From NCBI GenBank assembly GCA_016165875.1, contig JABBOT010000007.1:21473703-21537702 (forward strand): a DNA stretch of 64,000 nt, in the 5' to 3' direction. The notes beneath the pieces were generated by a model. The model saw nothing but the letters and a program-made list of their open reading frames with translations. It did no database searches and was not told the origin of the DNA. This stretch comes from Acanthopleura granulata. Its lineage: Eukaryota > Mollusca > Polyplacophora > Chitonida > Chitonidae. Both the position numbers and the translations under genes were made by a program. Numbering within the stretch: the first letter of the stretch is position 1; each line of letters starts with the position of its first letter. Of the stretch, positions 48,001 to 57,475 are shown one piece after another.

Positions 48001-51000
48001 CTGCAAAGATAAAGAGATATTTCTGAATCCATCGTGTTTTATTAACAGCAATTAGAGCAGGAAATAGGTCTATGGAGGATAGGATTGGAGAGAAAGAGAG
48101 AGAGAGATCTAACAGTGTCTGAGCAAACTTTGCCCTCAACATGCATGTCCATATCAGCATTTCTAAACCAAAGACAAATGCTACTACAATGACTGATTCT
48201 GATTTAATGCCACTCTAACACTGTAGCGATATTGTAGCAAAAGCTGCCACAGGAACATATTGCCATAACACTAAAGCGGTACCCTGTAGTTCTCAAAACG
48301 TCCTACTCCAAAACATACCCTTGTTCTTCAATACTTTTGTTAAGGGATGTGCCAGACAATGGGAAAATTTTCGACAGGTGGTAAATTCACAAAATGTCAC
48401 CTTAAGCCTGACTGAATGCTGATTTAAATGTATTATGCCAAGTGTTGGTTACAATGCATGTGTGAAGGCTGCATTACACCTTACCTCCAAACATCCATAC
48501 TTAATATGATCTATATTACCAAAATAGAGAGCTGCCATATCATGTCCTGCCACTGCAGCCTTTCTACACATCAAACCTCCATCTCCCCTGCCAGGGACAA
48601 GTGGTCAGTCTGTACAGTCCACTGCTGACTAGAAAAGAAGTTGGGACCAGTGAACTGCTACATTTGTCAGTCTGTACAGTCCATTCTTGGAACCAGTAAA
48701 CTGCTGAAGTAGTCAGTCTGTGCAGTCCACTCTTGATGGGAAAACCACCTGGAACCAGTATACTGCTGACATAACAACGATGCCTGGGACCAGCAGCCAG
48801 TCTGTACAGTCCACTCCTGACAATGGCTTGGGACCACTAGCCCGTTAACTGTTTAAGCGCCATGCATGCCTGGGACCAGCAGCCAGTCTGTACAATCCAC
48901 TGCTGACAACTGCTTGGGACCAGCAGCCAGTTTACCTCTGAGGCACCACCCTTGACTGGGACCAACAGCCAGTCTGTACAGTCTACTCCTGACAAGTGCT
49001 TGGGACCAGTAGCCTGTGTGTACAGGACCGCTGTTAAATCATCACTCCTGCCAGAGCACAATCATCCAGTGCCTTGGAAAGCAACTCCCTGCCTTCCACA
49101 ATAAGAGAATCAACAGTTGGTCAATTCGCTTTGCAGCAATAGGACATTTCAGCACACTACAAGTATCTCTCAGTAGCCTTGGCCAAAAATCAGCCTGTGG
49201 GTATACGCATACTAAGTTGGTAGAACATCTGGGGTTGAGTTACACAACTCAACTCTGACTGTTATGGGTTTACATTCTACATAGACATACATGTGTCATT
49301 ATTTATTTATTCATCTTTTATTGAATTGGTGTTTTACGCCATACTCAAGAATATTTCACTCATACGACGGCAGCCAACACTATGGTGGGAAGAAACCAGG
49401 TAGAACCCGGGGTAAACCCACAAACATCTGCAGCTTGCTGGCGGACCTTTCTACGTAATGCTGGAGCGGAAGACAGCATAAGCTGGACTTGAACTCACGG
49501 CGACCGCATTGGTGAGAGGTGCGAGGTCATAACGCCGTGCTGGGGTGCTATCCCCCTCAGCCATGGAGGCCCTTATACCTGTAGTACTACACCAGTTTCT
49601 GTATTTAAAAAGACAGACAGCACTAGACCAAATGCATATATCAATAAAGAATCCTACTCAAAGTCAAAAAAGTCACTTTATTTTTGTAATGTATGATAAC
49701 CGAGATATCACAGTTCAAAGTAAGGAAATACGCCCATGTTGGGATAATTGAACAGGCTGCAGCTCTCAATTTTAACCAATCAAGGGCGAGATATTTCTAC
49801 CACTCAAGATGACATCTGCTTCCGCTGTGACTTCAGCAGTACCCAGTTCGCCACTTTGCCATATACAAGTAGTGTTAAGTCAGCTCTTGACGAGGTAAAT
49901 GTGAGGCAACTGTGACATATTTCATAACCGTTTTCGATGAGAAGGTGGTAGTGGAATATGCCTGGGGTTATTCCCTAAGGTCTGAGCCAGTGGAACACAG
50001 TGTGTGGTCTTTAATTTTAATAATAAAGGAGTGCCTTGCCCCTAGTACTGAGGAGCATTAGGTACAGATGACGTGACATCATATTTCCGGTTTCTCTAAA
50101 ATGGCGTATCCTATGGCCTCATAAGAATTCCAGATTAAAAGATGCTTTATAGAGTTACCAAGCATGTCATAAAAATATGCCTGTTTAGGCATGCTTGTTT
50201 AGTTCTGAATGGACCTCTCTTCTGAAGTAACTTTGGTTATATTTTAGCAGCTAAAAGAAATGTGTGACAACATTGAGATGTTACAAAGCAATCAGAATCA
50301 AGACAAATACCATCTACTGAGAAATTCATCAAAATCCTCCAACACGAATGCTGACTACTTACCTTACTTGCGCAATCAAAGGATGTGCCCAGCTCTGCCA
50401 AGGTCTTCAGCACAGCAGGGCTGTCATTGCACTTCACGGCTGATAACACAAAAAAATGGGCAAATCATGTCCCAGTCAGATTTCTATCTACGAACAAAAA
50501 TCACATTTTAGTTGAGGGCTGACAGTTTAGCTATCACTTTTATACTGAAGTTTTAACATTACAGTGACATCCCTTGGTAACAGGACAACCCATTATGGCA
50601 TGGTGGGGTAAATTAGTGCATTTTAACACGGGCAGGTGTAAACAATAAAAAGTTATCCAGGAACAATGAATTTTAATGTCTAAATGTATTTATTATTAAT
50701 GAACTGTCTTAGGCTAACAATAAATTCATTTCAATAGCTTATCATTAAATTACTAACATATACTCCGATTTGATATGTGTGAATAGAAGACAACAGAATG
50801 AGAGGGAACTTACCATAAAAGGGGCGGATGCGAGGAAGAAGGGACACCCACACGCCATGCTTATGGATGATGTCGCCCAAATCGGCAATGAAGAAGGCAT
50901 CCTCAGTGTACTGAAGTGAACATACAAAAACTTAACATGTTCGGTCCACAAGTGCTTGTTAAAATCACAGCTATATTATCATGCACACAAGCAGTCAAAC

Positions 51001-51599
51001 CATTCCTCGAAGCCTTTCGCCCCGACGCCAAATGCACACTGAAGTTTACCATTTTGATCCAGTGTGAAAATTAACACTCGAAACTGGATGTGACCAGGGA
51101 TTTCTCACTATTTTCGGCATTGGTACAAAAACAGATAACAACTGACAAGTGTTACAGTGTACACACCTCAAAACAGATAACAACTGACAAGTGTTACACT
51201 GTACACACCTCAAAACAGATAACAACTGACAAGTGTTACACTGTACACACCTCAAAACAGATAACAACTGACAAGTGTCACACTGTACACACCTCAAAAC
51301 AGATCACAATCTGACCTCTTTGAATTACATTTTGTGGAATTTTCTTCACGTGCCAATTTCTTTTTGAGCCTTATTTGTAGCCGCAGTTTTGGCTTCATCA
51401 GGAAAGGTGTGGAAATGGGATAGAAGTGGAGTAGCTAACAGTGTACTGTACACTGCACAGGAGTAACACAAGGCAACACGTAAATCTGCATAAATACCTC
51501 CAGTCCACGGCACTCCAGTTTGTCAGTGATGAGGTGCTGTTTGGATTTCTCAAAGGGAAGGATTTCCACAGTACAGTTATTTCCTAAATACTGTTTCAT
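38941..51599 (-). CDS. ODC1: Ornithine decarboxylase, 10 coding exons
   Basis: Spliced CDS: 51599-51498, 50910-50814, 50439-50363, 48000-47828, 47532-47395, 45657-45492, 44738-44567, 43142-43015, 39968-39757, 39088-38941; 1413 nt, 470 aa (human enzyme 461), all introns GT..AG. It converts ornithine to putrescine, the committed step of polyamine synthesis, as a cytosolic PLP-dependent homodimer. Residues seen: K69 in AVKCNDS (Schiff base to PLP), D88 in FDCASK, ANPCKQ at 111-116, H198 in FHVGSGC, glycine loop [10 protein letters not shown] (about 232-241), AEPGRY with E275 and R278, D341 in LYDHA, C368-D369 in WGPTCDGLD (supplied in trans across the dimer), Y397 in MGAYT. Residues 117-140 (SFIRYAHK..., [10 protein letters not shown]) match the antizyme-binding element. 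The complete catalytic set argues for active ODC rather than an antizyme inhibitor. Confidence 0.97.
39279..39541. repeat. 27-bp minisatellite in the last ODC intron
   Basis: About nine units of the form CTAAATACACCCCTCCCCTG plus TACAGTC, degrading at both ends. Strong C/A-versus-G/T strand asymmetry. The period is a multiple of three, so both strands stay open. Confidence 0.9.
39757..39968 (-). CDS. ODC1: ODC coding exon 9, catalytic cysteine
   Basis: Phase 0 in (acceptor TTTGCAG), phase 2 out (GTAAGT). It encodes aa 352-421 with [11 protein letters not shown] (C368, D369), [10 protein letters not shown] and SSFNGM. These are the residues one subunit contributes to the partner's active site. 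Confidence 0.96.
40039..40375 (-). mobile_element. Full-length tRNA-derived SINE (family B), ODC intron 8
   Basis: Minus strand: a tRNA-like head (CCCGGATAGCGCAGTTGG as A box; TGGGTTCAAACCTGGG as B box), a body, a conserved tail CGTATAAGTGAAATATTCTT, and an (ATTC)n end. Perfect 11-bp target-site duplication GATTCATGACA at 40028-40038 and 40376-40386. Confidence 0.95.
40439..40696 (-). mobile_element. Full-length tRNA-derived SINE (family A), ODC intron 8
   Basis: Minus strand: GGCCTCCGTGGTTTAGTTGG head, body with CCCCCGGGCTGTGCCCGG, and an (AATAAATA) end. Perfect 11-bp target-site duplication AAATTTGATAA at 40428-40438 and 40697-40707. It lies only 63 bases from the family-B copy. Confidence 0.95.
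43015..43142 (-). CDS. ODC1: ODC coding exon 8
   Basis: Phase 1 in, phase 0 out (GTAAGA). A second AG (GGCCAG) 9 bases inside would shift the frame, so the TTGCAG acceptor is used. It encodes aa 309-351: an acidic linker ([10 protein letters not shown]), then [20 protein letters not shown] with D341. Confidence 0.94.
43440..44268. repeat. 27-bp minisatellite, about 30 copies, ODC intron 7
   Basis: Units of GTGTACTTGATGAGGAGGTT plus TATCTAG, with variants (GAAGAGG, CTATCTATG). One unit is 23 bp long (43950-43972), a 4-base deletion. The plus strand stays open as VLDEEVYLG repeats until that deletion shifts the frame to YLMKRFIYV. This is antisense to ODC and not credible as a protein. Confidence 0.95.
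44567..44738 (-). CDS. ODC1: ODC coding exon 7, AEPGRY motif
   Basis: Phase 0 in (acceptor TTACCGTCAG), phase 1 out (GTATGT). It encodes aa 252-308 with [20 protein letters not shown], the second family signature (E275 to the pyridine nitrogen, R278 to phosphate). Confidence 0.96.
45492..45657 (-). CDS. ODC1: ODC coding exon 6, glycine loop
   Basis: Phase 2 in (acceptor CCCCTCCAG), phase 0 out (GTGAGA). It encodes aa 196-251 with SFHVGSGC (H198, stacking on PLP) and [10 protein letters not shown] (phosphate-binding glycine loop). Confidence 0.96.
46682..46903. repeat. 37-bp minisatellite, 6 copies, ODC intron 5
   Basis: Contiguous units TTCTCTTGGCATTCCCTACA plus TATTGTTGAAGCATTAC, few differences between units. 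The period is not a multiple of three. Confidence 0.95.
47395..47532 (-). CDS. ODC1: ODC coding exon 5
   Basis: Phase 2 in (acceptor TTTTTCAG), phase 2 out (GTGAGG). It encodes aa 150-195 ([36 protein letters not shown]), matching AKLVLRI and ELNIDVVGVSFH of vertebrate ODC. Confidence 0.95.
47828..48000 (-). CDS. ODC1: ODC coding exon 4, antizyme-binding element
   Basis: Phase 0 in (acceptor TTTGCAG), phase 2 out. The donor is AA^GTAGGT; reading through it would give an in-frame TAG, so the splice two bases before the G is required. It encodes aa 93-149, including [10 protein letters not shown] and [10 protein letters not shown]. Confidence 0.95.
48590..49025. repeat. Degenerate ~60-bp tandem array, ODC intron 3
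   Basis: The pair CAGTCTGTACAGTCCACT and TTGGGACCAGTAGCC recurs about seven times with variable spacing. An older, decayed array. Confidence 0.7.
49299..49573 (-). mobile_element. SINE (family A), near full length, ODC intron 3
   Basis: Shows ATTGGTGTTTTACGCCATAC, TATTTCACTCATACGACGGC, AGCTGGACTTGAACTCACGG and a decayed head ending CAGCCATGGAGGCCC. Target-site duplications are not clear. Confidence 0.85.
50363..50439 (-). CDS. ODC1: ODC coding exon 3, PLP lysine
   Basis: Phase 1 in, phase 0 out (GTAAGT). It encodes aa 67-92: [18 protein letters not shown] then FDCASK. K69 is the PLP Schiff-base lysine and D88 is also present. Confidence 0.96.
50814..50910 (-). CDS. ODC1: ODC coding exon 2
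   Basis: Phase 0 in (acceptor CACTTCAG), phase 1 out (GTAAGT). It encodes aa 35-66 ([20 protein letters not shown]..., LPRIRPFY), corresponding to DAFYVADLGDI and LPRVTPFYAVK of vertebrate ODC. Confidence 0.95.
51132..51310. repeat. 42-bp minisatellite, 4.2 copies, ODC intron 1
   Basis: Contiguous units CAGATAACAACTGACAAGTG plus TTACACTGTACACACCTCAAAA; units are nearly identical, so the array is recent. Confidence 0.95.
51498..51599 (-). CDS. ODC1: ODC coding exon 1
   Basis: ATG at 51599-51597 begins [15 protein letters not shown]; phase 0 donor GTATTT after GLE. It encodes aa 1-34. The ATG is supported because it places the PLP lysine at position 69, as in vertebrate ODC. A TTTGTTTGACCTAACAAG stretch just upstream could be a 3' splice site, so 5' UTR exon(s) may lie farther upstream. 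Confidence 0.9.
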
Positions 51600-52340
51600 T
51601 CTTGTAGCTTGTTAGGTCAAACAAACAACAACACAAAGTTAAGCTGAATATCTGAGTATACAAACAATCTGAAACAGACAAGAGAAAAAACCAAATTAGA
51701 CCAACTGCATTACATGTAGCCACACAAATGGTTATCTGTCACATTATCCTCATGTAACGCTTCTTATTACCAAGCCCAATAGAATAGGAGTATATAAGAG
51801 ACTATACCAAAGAATTATCTCAGATTTTCAGTTCAATCAATTCAAACTGAGCCTTTCATACTTTTTCTCCAATAGCCAATTTATGCACTTACAGGAAATA
51901 TATATTGCGATTTTCTGTTTTTAAACAATAATTAGTTTTCCAAATCGCTCCATTTTGACAGGAACTATCAAAATTAATGAAAATGTATCCATGAAAAGTA
52001 ATGAGTACTACCATATAAGGATGTAGGAGGTCAGTCGGCAATACCCATGTAAAATAGATGCTTACATCTCATTCCATTCTTGATGCAAGCAATTGTGACG
52101 TCATGACGCTTCAGAAAGAGCAATCATACATGTATGTAAACCAGTGTCTGCGTCATTCAGTTGACATTTTGCAACATTATTGACATCATCTGCATGTTAC
52201 TGAGTGACAGTTCAGAAAACAGGGCCTCCAAACGTTGAGTATTTATGTGTTTATACATATCGCAGAAAAGTTCAGAAAAACTTTTCCAGCCCCGTTGGTC
52301 CTCATGTATTTATATTTAAGCTTACAGCATACAAAGCCAC
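51600..52340 (-). promoter_or_regulatory. Sequence upstream of the ODC start codon; possible 5' UTR/promoter
   Basis: No coding sequence. A palindromic CRE (TGACGTCA) lies at 52096-52103, about 500 bases upstream of the ODC ATG. Mammalian ODC is cAMP-responsive, but other TGACGTCA-like sites occur in the window, so the weight is small. No convincing TATA box is seen for the minus strand close to the gene. Confidence 0.25.
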
Positions 52341-53420
52341 TTTATTAATTCACGGCATATCCGATACAGAATTTCCCCAGTGCAGCCTCTTTAAAATATG
52401 AGAACTTAGAGTCCAATGTATCATGGTGACGTCCCTTTGTTCCCTGACATCATCGTTTTACGGCACACGAGGCCACATTAACACAGACAAGAATGCACAA
52501 TATTAAACATTATCCACAAATGAGGACTTAATTTAGAGAACTACTGGAATGCAACAAATCCTCTAAGTTACATATACCAGTGAACAGAAATCCTTCATTA
52601 CAGAATAAGGCCTAAACCCCACTTGCATCACTGACTGCTTTGTTGCAAGGCACTGCTGGTAACAGCCGGGATCAGGCTTAATAGTGTTAAGAAAAAAAAA
52701 GTCCTTCAAGCTGTCAACACGAAGTCTGGCAGATGGCCAAATGTATGCAGCATGCCAAAACCCTGTTATAGAAACCATAACAAGCAAAACTGACACATTC
52801 ACACCTGGGCATTTAGCAGAATGCATAAAGAAGCAATGCCATGACTGTGGATTAAGGCTATTATTGTATGTACCCAGTCATCTTATTATCCATTGTCAGA
52901 TCAGCCATACCATGTCGTACTGTTACGGCATCATCCACACGTGAAACTCCCATACTTAATACATGTGACTACCAACTCTACCAACAAGCAGGAGATTTCA
53001 ATGAACTGGGGATCAGCCAAGAAAGTGATATTTTAGAGGCAAGTGGTGTTTTACACAAGACGGCTGCTTTTTGGGGGAGGGGATGCTCTTCAGGGAAGTG
53101 GTGTTTTACAAAAAGGCAGTGCTTTACAAGTGGGTGGTGTTGAACAGGAGAGCGGTGTTTTACAAGAGAATGGTGTTTTACAGGCGATCTGTATTTTACA
53201 GAAAGGCAATGTTTGACAGGTGAGCAGTGTTTGACAAAAGGAGCGATGCTTAACAGGAGGGCAGTGTTTTACAGAAGAGGGGGTGCTTTACAAGGAAGTC
53301 GTGTTTTAAAATAGAGCGACATGGTGAGAGAAGACGGAGGTACATGTGCCATGACCGGCCAGACCACCTGATGTCAGACATACTCTACCTGGCCACAAAA
53401 ACACCTGCTTTGAGCCGATG
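52341..53420 (-). other. Candidate 3' UTR of the unidentified gene, with degenerate repeat
   Basis: This lies between the orphan terminal exon and a minus-strand AATAAA at 52346-52341. No coding sequence is seen. The part 53038-53320 is a degenerate repeat, described separately. Confidence 0.25.
53038..53320. repeat. Degenerate ~24-bp array near the orphan terminal exon
   Basis: GGTGTTTTACA-like blocks recur about ten times with spacers such as AAAGGCA, GGAGAGC and GAGAATG. It lies 100-380 bases 3' of the orphan exon in transcript sense. Confidence 0.6.
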
Positions 53421-53504
53421 CTAGCTGGGGTCCCAGGGTGGTTCTGCGTTGAAGTCTACCGTCCGGTAGGAGCCCTCAGGGCTTGCTTTGCTGATGAACT
53501 TGCC
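53421..53504 (-). CDS. Candidate terminal coding exon of an unidentified gene
   Basis: A minus-strand phase-0 frame follows a strong acceptor (TTTTTCCTCTGCAG) and ends at TAG 53423-53421. It encodes 27 residues (GKFISKASPEGSYRTV, then DFNAEPPWDPS). Composition is protein-like and codon third positions are G/C-rich, like the ODC exons and unlike the flanks. A minus-strand AATAAA at 52346-52341 would suit its 3' end, about 1.1 kb downstream. I do not recognise the family and could not assemble upstream exons with confidence; they should lie between 53.5 and 59.5 kb. It is not part of ODC, whose start lies downstream. Confidence 0.5.
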   Translation of the reverse strand, partial: GKFISKASPEGSYRTVDFNAEPPWDPS

Positions 53505-56500
53505 CTGCAGAGGAAAAATTAGAAAACGCAAATTAGACACGCCATGACATAAGTACATGCAATATACGATTTCGTTTAACAGAAAAATATTTCCTGTCAC
53601 CATTTCACTTAAGAATACATTTACATGTAGGGCAGGGATTTGATTACTCTGCCACAAATTCTGACGTTTACAGACCGCACTGTCTATTCATATATGAACA
53701 GCTGTGTTCAATTAACTCTTAGAAGAGGCATAATTAGGATACAAATCAGTTCAATAACCTGGCACAAGAGCACCTTTATCTGCAGAAATACTATGGTCAT
53801 AGGTACAATAAGTAAAACAGCTGTTCCATGGAAGTACCATGCCTGTATATTAAAGCAGGCCCTAGTTTAATAGGAATACAGATGTATAACTCTAAAGATA
53901 CAGATAAAAGCTTCTCTGTATTGATTCAAGGTTATTATAATTAAGTACAGTGTACAATGAAGGTACACCCATGAGGTTTTCATGTAACGGTGAAACAAGT
54001 TTTCCTGCTCGACAATTTCTGAATCTCCGAAAATTTGAAATTTGTAGCACCGGTGTTTTTTAGACTACTGCACGGAACTCTCCAGATAAAAACAGGCATA
54101 GACCAAGCATATACAGAAAACGATGTACATGTAGATTTTACGCCTATACAGAGTGGGAATATGCAGAGGACTGAAGCCGTGACAATCATTGGCTACATGT
54201 AGTGCACATAAACTCCTTCATACATGTACAGTGGACAAACGCACATAAATTTGAGACATCTAAGTAGTTATATTGTTGAAGGTTTTTCACGCAGACTAAG
54301 CACAAGGAACATATCTGCAGGCAGAAGATGAAACTGGTCATCTTATCAGAGTCACATTCTGTAGGCGTGAAGACTCACTGGCATGGATTTTAACTAAAGC
54401 TGTTTTGTATTTGATTAGCGCTGAAAAATACACGTAGCTAAAGAACTGCAGAGTATGTGTAAAATTTGCTTATAGTGTAACTGCAGGCTGTAAAAGCAAA
54501 TGGCACAGAAATAGGAATGTGTTTTTGATTTAGTCAAATGTTTACGATGATAATACACGCTCGATGGTACCAGGATACGCACATCCTGATCGTATCAAAC
54601 GGCCATGACCTGCGGAGAATCTGACATGATCCAACAATGATGGGCCCAACCTACGCTGACCATGCAGTCAAAATCAGCTGACCATATTTGGCTGGGATCC
54701 AGTTGTACTTTACTGGAGGAGTTATCATTAGTCTTATATACTAGCTTAAGTAGATTTTTTTCTGGCTTTTCAAATTATTCCCTTGATTTTCTCAGGCTTG
54801 ACATTCAAGTAAAGGTGCATAAATTAGACTGCACGAATAAGCAACTTTAACACAAAGACTAGTTGCTAGCCAAAGCTAAAAATCAACCCTGCTTATAGGG
54901 ACTTATCTGAAGTACATCCTATACATATAATGATACACATCATACTGTATTGTATTGCCTGTATATATCACAATTGTATGTAGTTTTGGCAGGGGATCGA
55001 GGAAAGTGCACTTGACTGGCCAGCCTATCCCTACATAATCTTCACCTGAATACACAGGCCTCTGTGAAGAGTTTGCTCTGAGTGACAGGGCAGGCTGTTT
55101 AGGGACATGAGCTGTTATCACACAGCGGAGAGATTACACCGACCTCTCCCAGGTCAGGCCAGAGTTGAGGAAATAGAGCACAATTCAAACCTTGTGGCTT
55201 TTGTCTAGCCCAGACATAGAGGTACCTAGAGATCATTCCCAACCCCAACCCCCCACCCCAACCTTCACTCTCCACCCACTCTCTCCTCCCTGACTCACAA
55301 GCTGTGAGCACATGAATCTCATTCTCAACTCCTTGCCTGGACTTGTTAACTATACTCTGACAATTCAGCTGAATCATTAGTGCTTCCCTGTGTCAAGTGT
55401 ACAATAAACCCGTTGTTTGGTGATCAACTGGAGCTTCTAGCCATTACAAATAGATACATGGGTAACAGATGGCTTCTGCTTTACAAGTCCATGAAAGAAA
55501 CAGCCAAAGGAAACATAATACACTACAGAGAGTGCAATCTGAAGACGTATGGAAACCATGAATCTCAATCTTAAAGAGCTACATGTACTTTGGTGTCAGA
55601 ACCTCTGTGTCTAGAAAGCAAGGTGAAATGATGAAGATTGAGACTGAGCTTGAATCCGCAATTGTACAAAAATTGCAGTGTATTAAAACCGACAGTGTGC
55701 ATTTGTTCGGAGAATACGGAAACAAAATGTTTCTGTCTTTTCCACTTCGCCTGATGTTATATCAAACCCAAGCGCATGTCGTCACCATGAGGTGTCAAAT
55801 GTCTCACTCGGCATCACATCTGCCGGATGTGACACCATATCAGAAATACATGTATTGTCGCATCACACCATGAGAAGTTTATGAACAGAGCCAAAAACTG
55901 CCACCACTTGATTCTGGTTTGAGGATTGACTTGAGCACTTGCACAGAGTCACTCAATTGTTAACACCAATATTATGGAAATTTACTGTTCTGCACAAAAT
56001 CCCAAAGAAAACAACTGACCAACAAATGTAGTACAGTCACATGAAATGCATGTGTACAGAAATTACGCTCAAATGAAATGAAATAAAACTGTTAAAATAG
56101 TTTACAGATTCATCATTCAACATCAAAGCTACATGTAACAGTTATTTTGTATGTTATAATTGCTAATTTGAATCTGACACTTTGTCAGACTTGTGAGGAT
56201 GCGGAAGGGACATTTTCAAAAAGCATATACATGTACATCTATACTAAACTGAACTTCCAGCAACCTACGGATGGTTGTGGGTTCTAAATGTTTCAAAATA
56301 CTTGTTTAATAATATGCTCATTAAAATTCTATAATACCAAACAAATTCCTGCTGGCACTCATATGCACAGAGCCACTGGTAAAGTTACCCTGAAACAGAG
56401 GGCAAGGAGACTGAAAGGACAAAAATTGCATGTGAGCACAGTAACACTTAGAAAATACTTATGTTCTTATCCTATTAACTATTAATTCAGTAATATGGAG

Positions 56501-57108
56501 TTATTGTTGTTTTGCTCTTTTGAAAAAGAATGTTTGTACCTTTTGAGTTTGTGTCTGTAAAAGTCCAACACTTTTGCCTCTAAGGTATTTCTTACGTTTA
56601 TCATTTAGATGACAATACTTTATTTCTTGTGCCAAATTTGATCATTTAATCTTCTTGCCTTACATAACTTGCATGTTTTCCAACTGCGAGAAACACTTTC
56701 TGTGTGACTTTTGTGACAGACAAGGTACCTGTCCATTATATATTCTTGGGGAATAATTCAAGGGGTCAAGGTCAATATGTGACACAAGCGTGGACCGCAT
56801 CGAATGCAGCTCCATCCACTTCAAGTTCGGGGATCTGCTGCAATTTTTTGGAATACAGGTGATGAACTCAGGGTTGCTATGAATGTCAGAACATTAAAGT
56901 GAAAGACAGCTCATGTTCTAAGTTAAGTCTGCCAAGACGGTTGGACAGTTTATTTTCAGTAAAGTATTTTTTCTAACAGGTACTACAACAGCGGAAACTG
57001 ACAACTGACCATGCTCCGTCACCTAGCATGAAACGCAGCCATTCCGTCTGAGCAGTGACGTAATTGTTCCAAGTAAGGAAAATTCTTGCCACTTCTGACT
57101 GTAGTAAG
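53505..57108. other. Stretch without assignable gene between orphan exon and SINE
   Basis: AT-rich sequence. The only coding-like patch is near 56790-56850: read on the minus strand after TTGCAG it gives QIPELEVDGAAFDAVHACVT and a stop. Its polypyrimidine tract is poor and the plus strand is also open there, so no exon is called. Otherwise nothing recognisable. Confidence 0.3.
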
Positions 57109-57122
57109 CTGTTACCTTTGAA

Positions 57123-57462
57123 TGAATGAATGAATGCTTATTGTTTAACGCCCTACTCAAGAATATTTCACTTATACGAAGGCGGTGTCTCCTTGGTGCA
57201 GGACGGATTTCCACCATATCTTTTATCTGGTGCTGCCTCACCGAGACGACTTGCCGAAGACACCAAACAAGCCCCCTCACCCAGTCACATTATACTGACA
57301 CTGGGCCGACCAGTCCACCCTCTATCCTCTTATTGCTGAGCGCCTAGCGAGGAAGCAGAATGTACCATTTTTTAAAGTCTTTGGTATGACCCGACCCAGG
57401 TTTGAACCCAGATCTCCCCGTCCGAAAGCGGACGCCCAACCAACTGCGCTAACCTGGCGGGT
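57123..57462 (-). mobile_element. Full-length tRNA-derived SINE (family B)
   Basis: Nearly the same as 40039-40375: I count about eight substitutions in roughly 337 bases. Perfect 13-bp target-site duplication TGTTACCTTTGAA at 57110-57122 and 57463-57475. A and B boxes are intact, as is the (ATTC)n end. Confidence 0.95.
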
Positions 57463-57475
57463 TGTTACCTTTGAA

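Noticed and set aside
38941..51599. Antizyme inhibitor instead of ODC
   Set aside because: Antizyme inhibitors have lost catalytic and PLP-binding residues; here K69, H198, E275, C368 and D369 are all kept.
52096..52103. CRE site as firm evidence for cAMP control of ODC
   Set aside because: TGACGTCA-like octamers occur elsewhere in the window, and no transcription start is mapped nearby.
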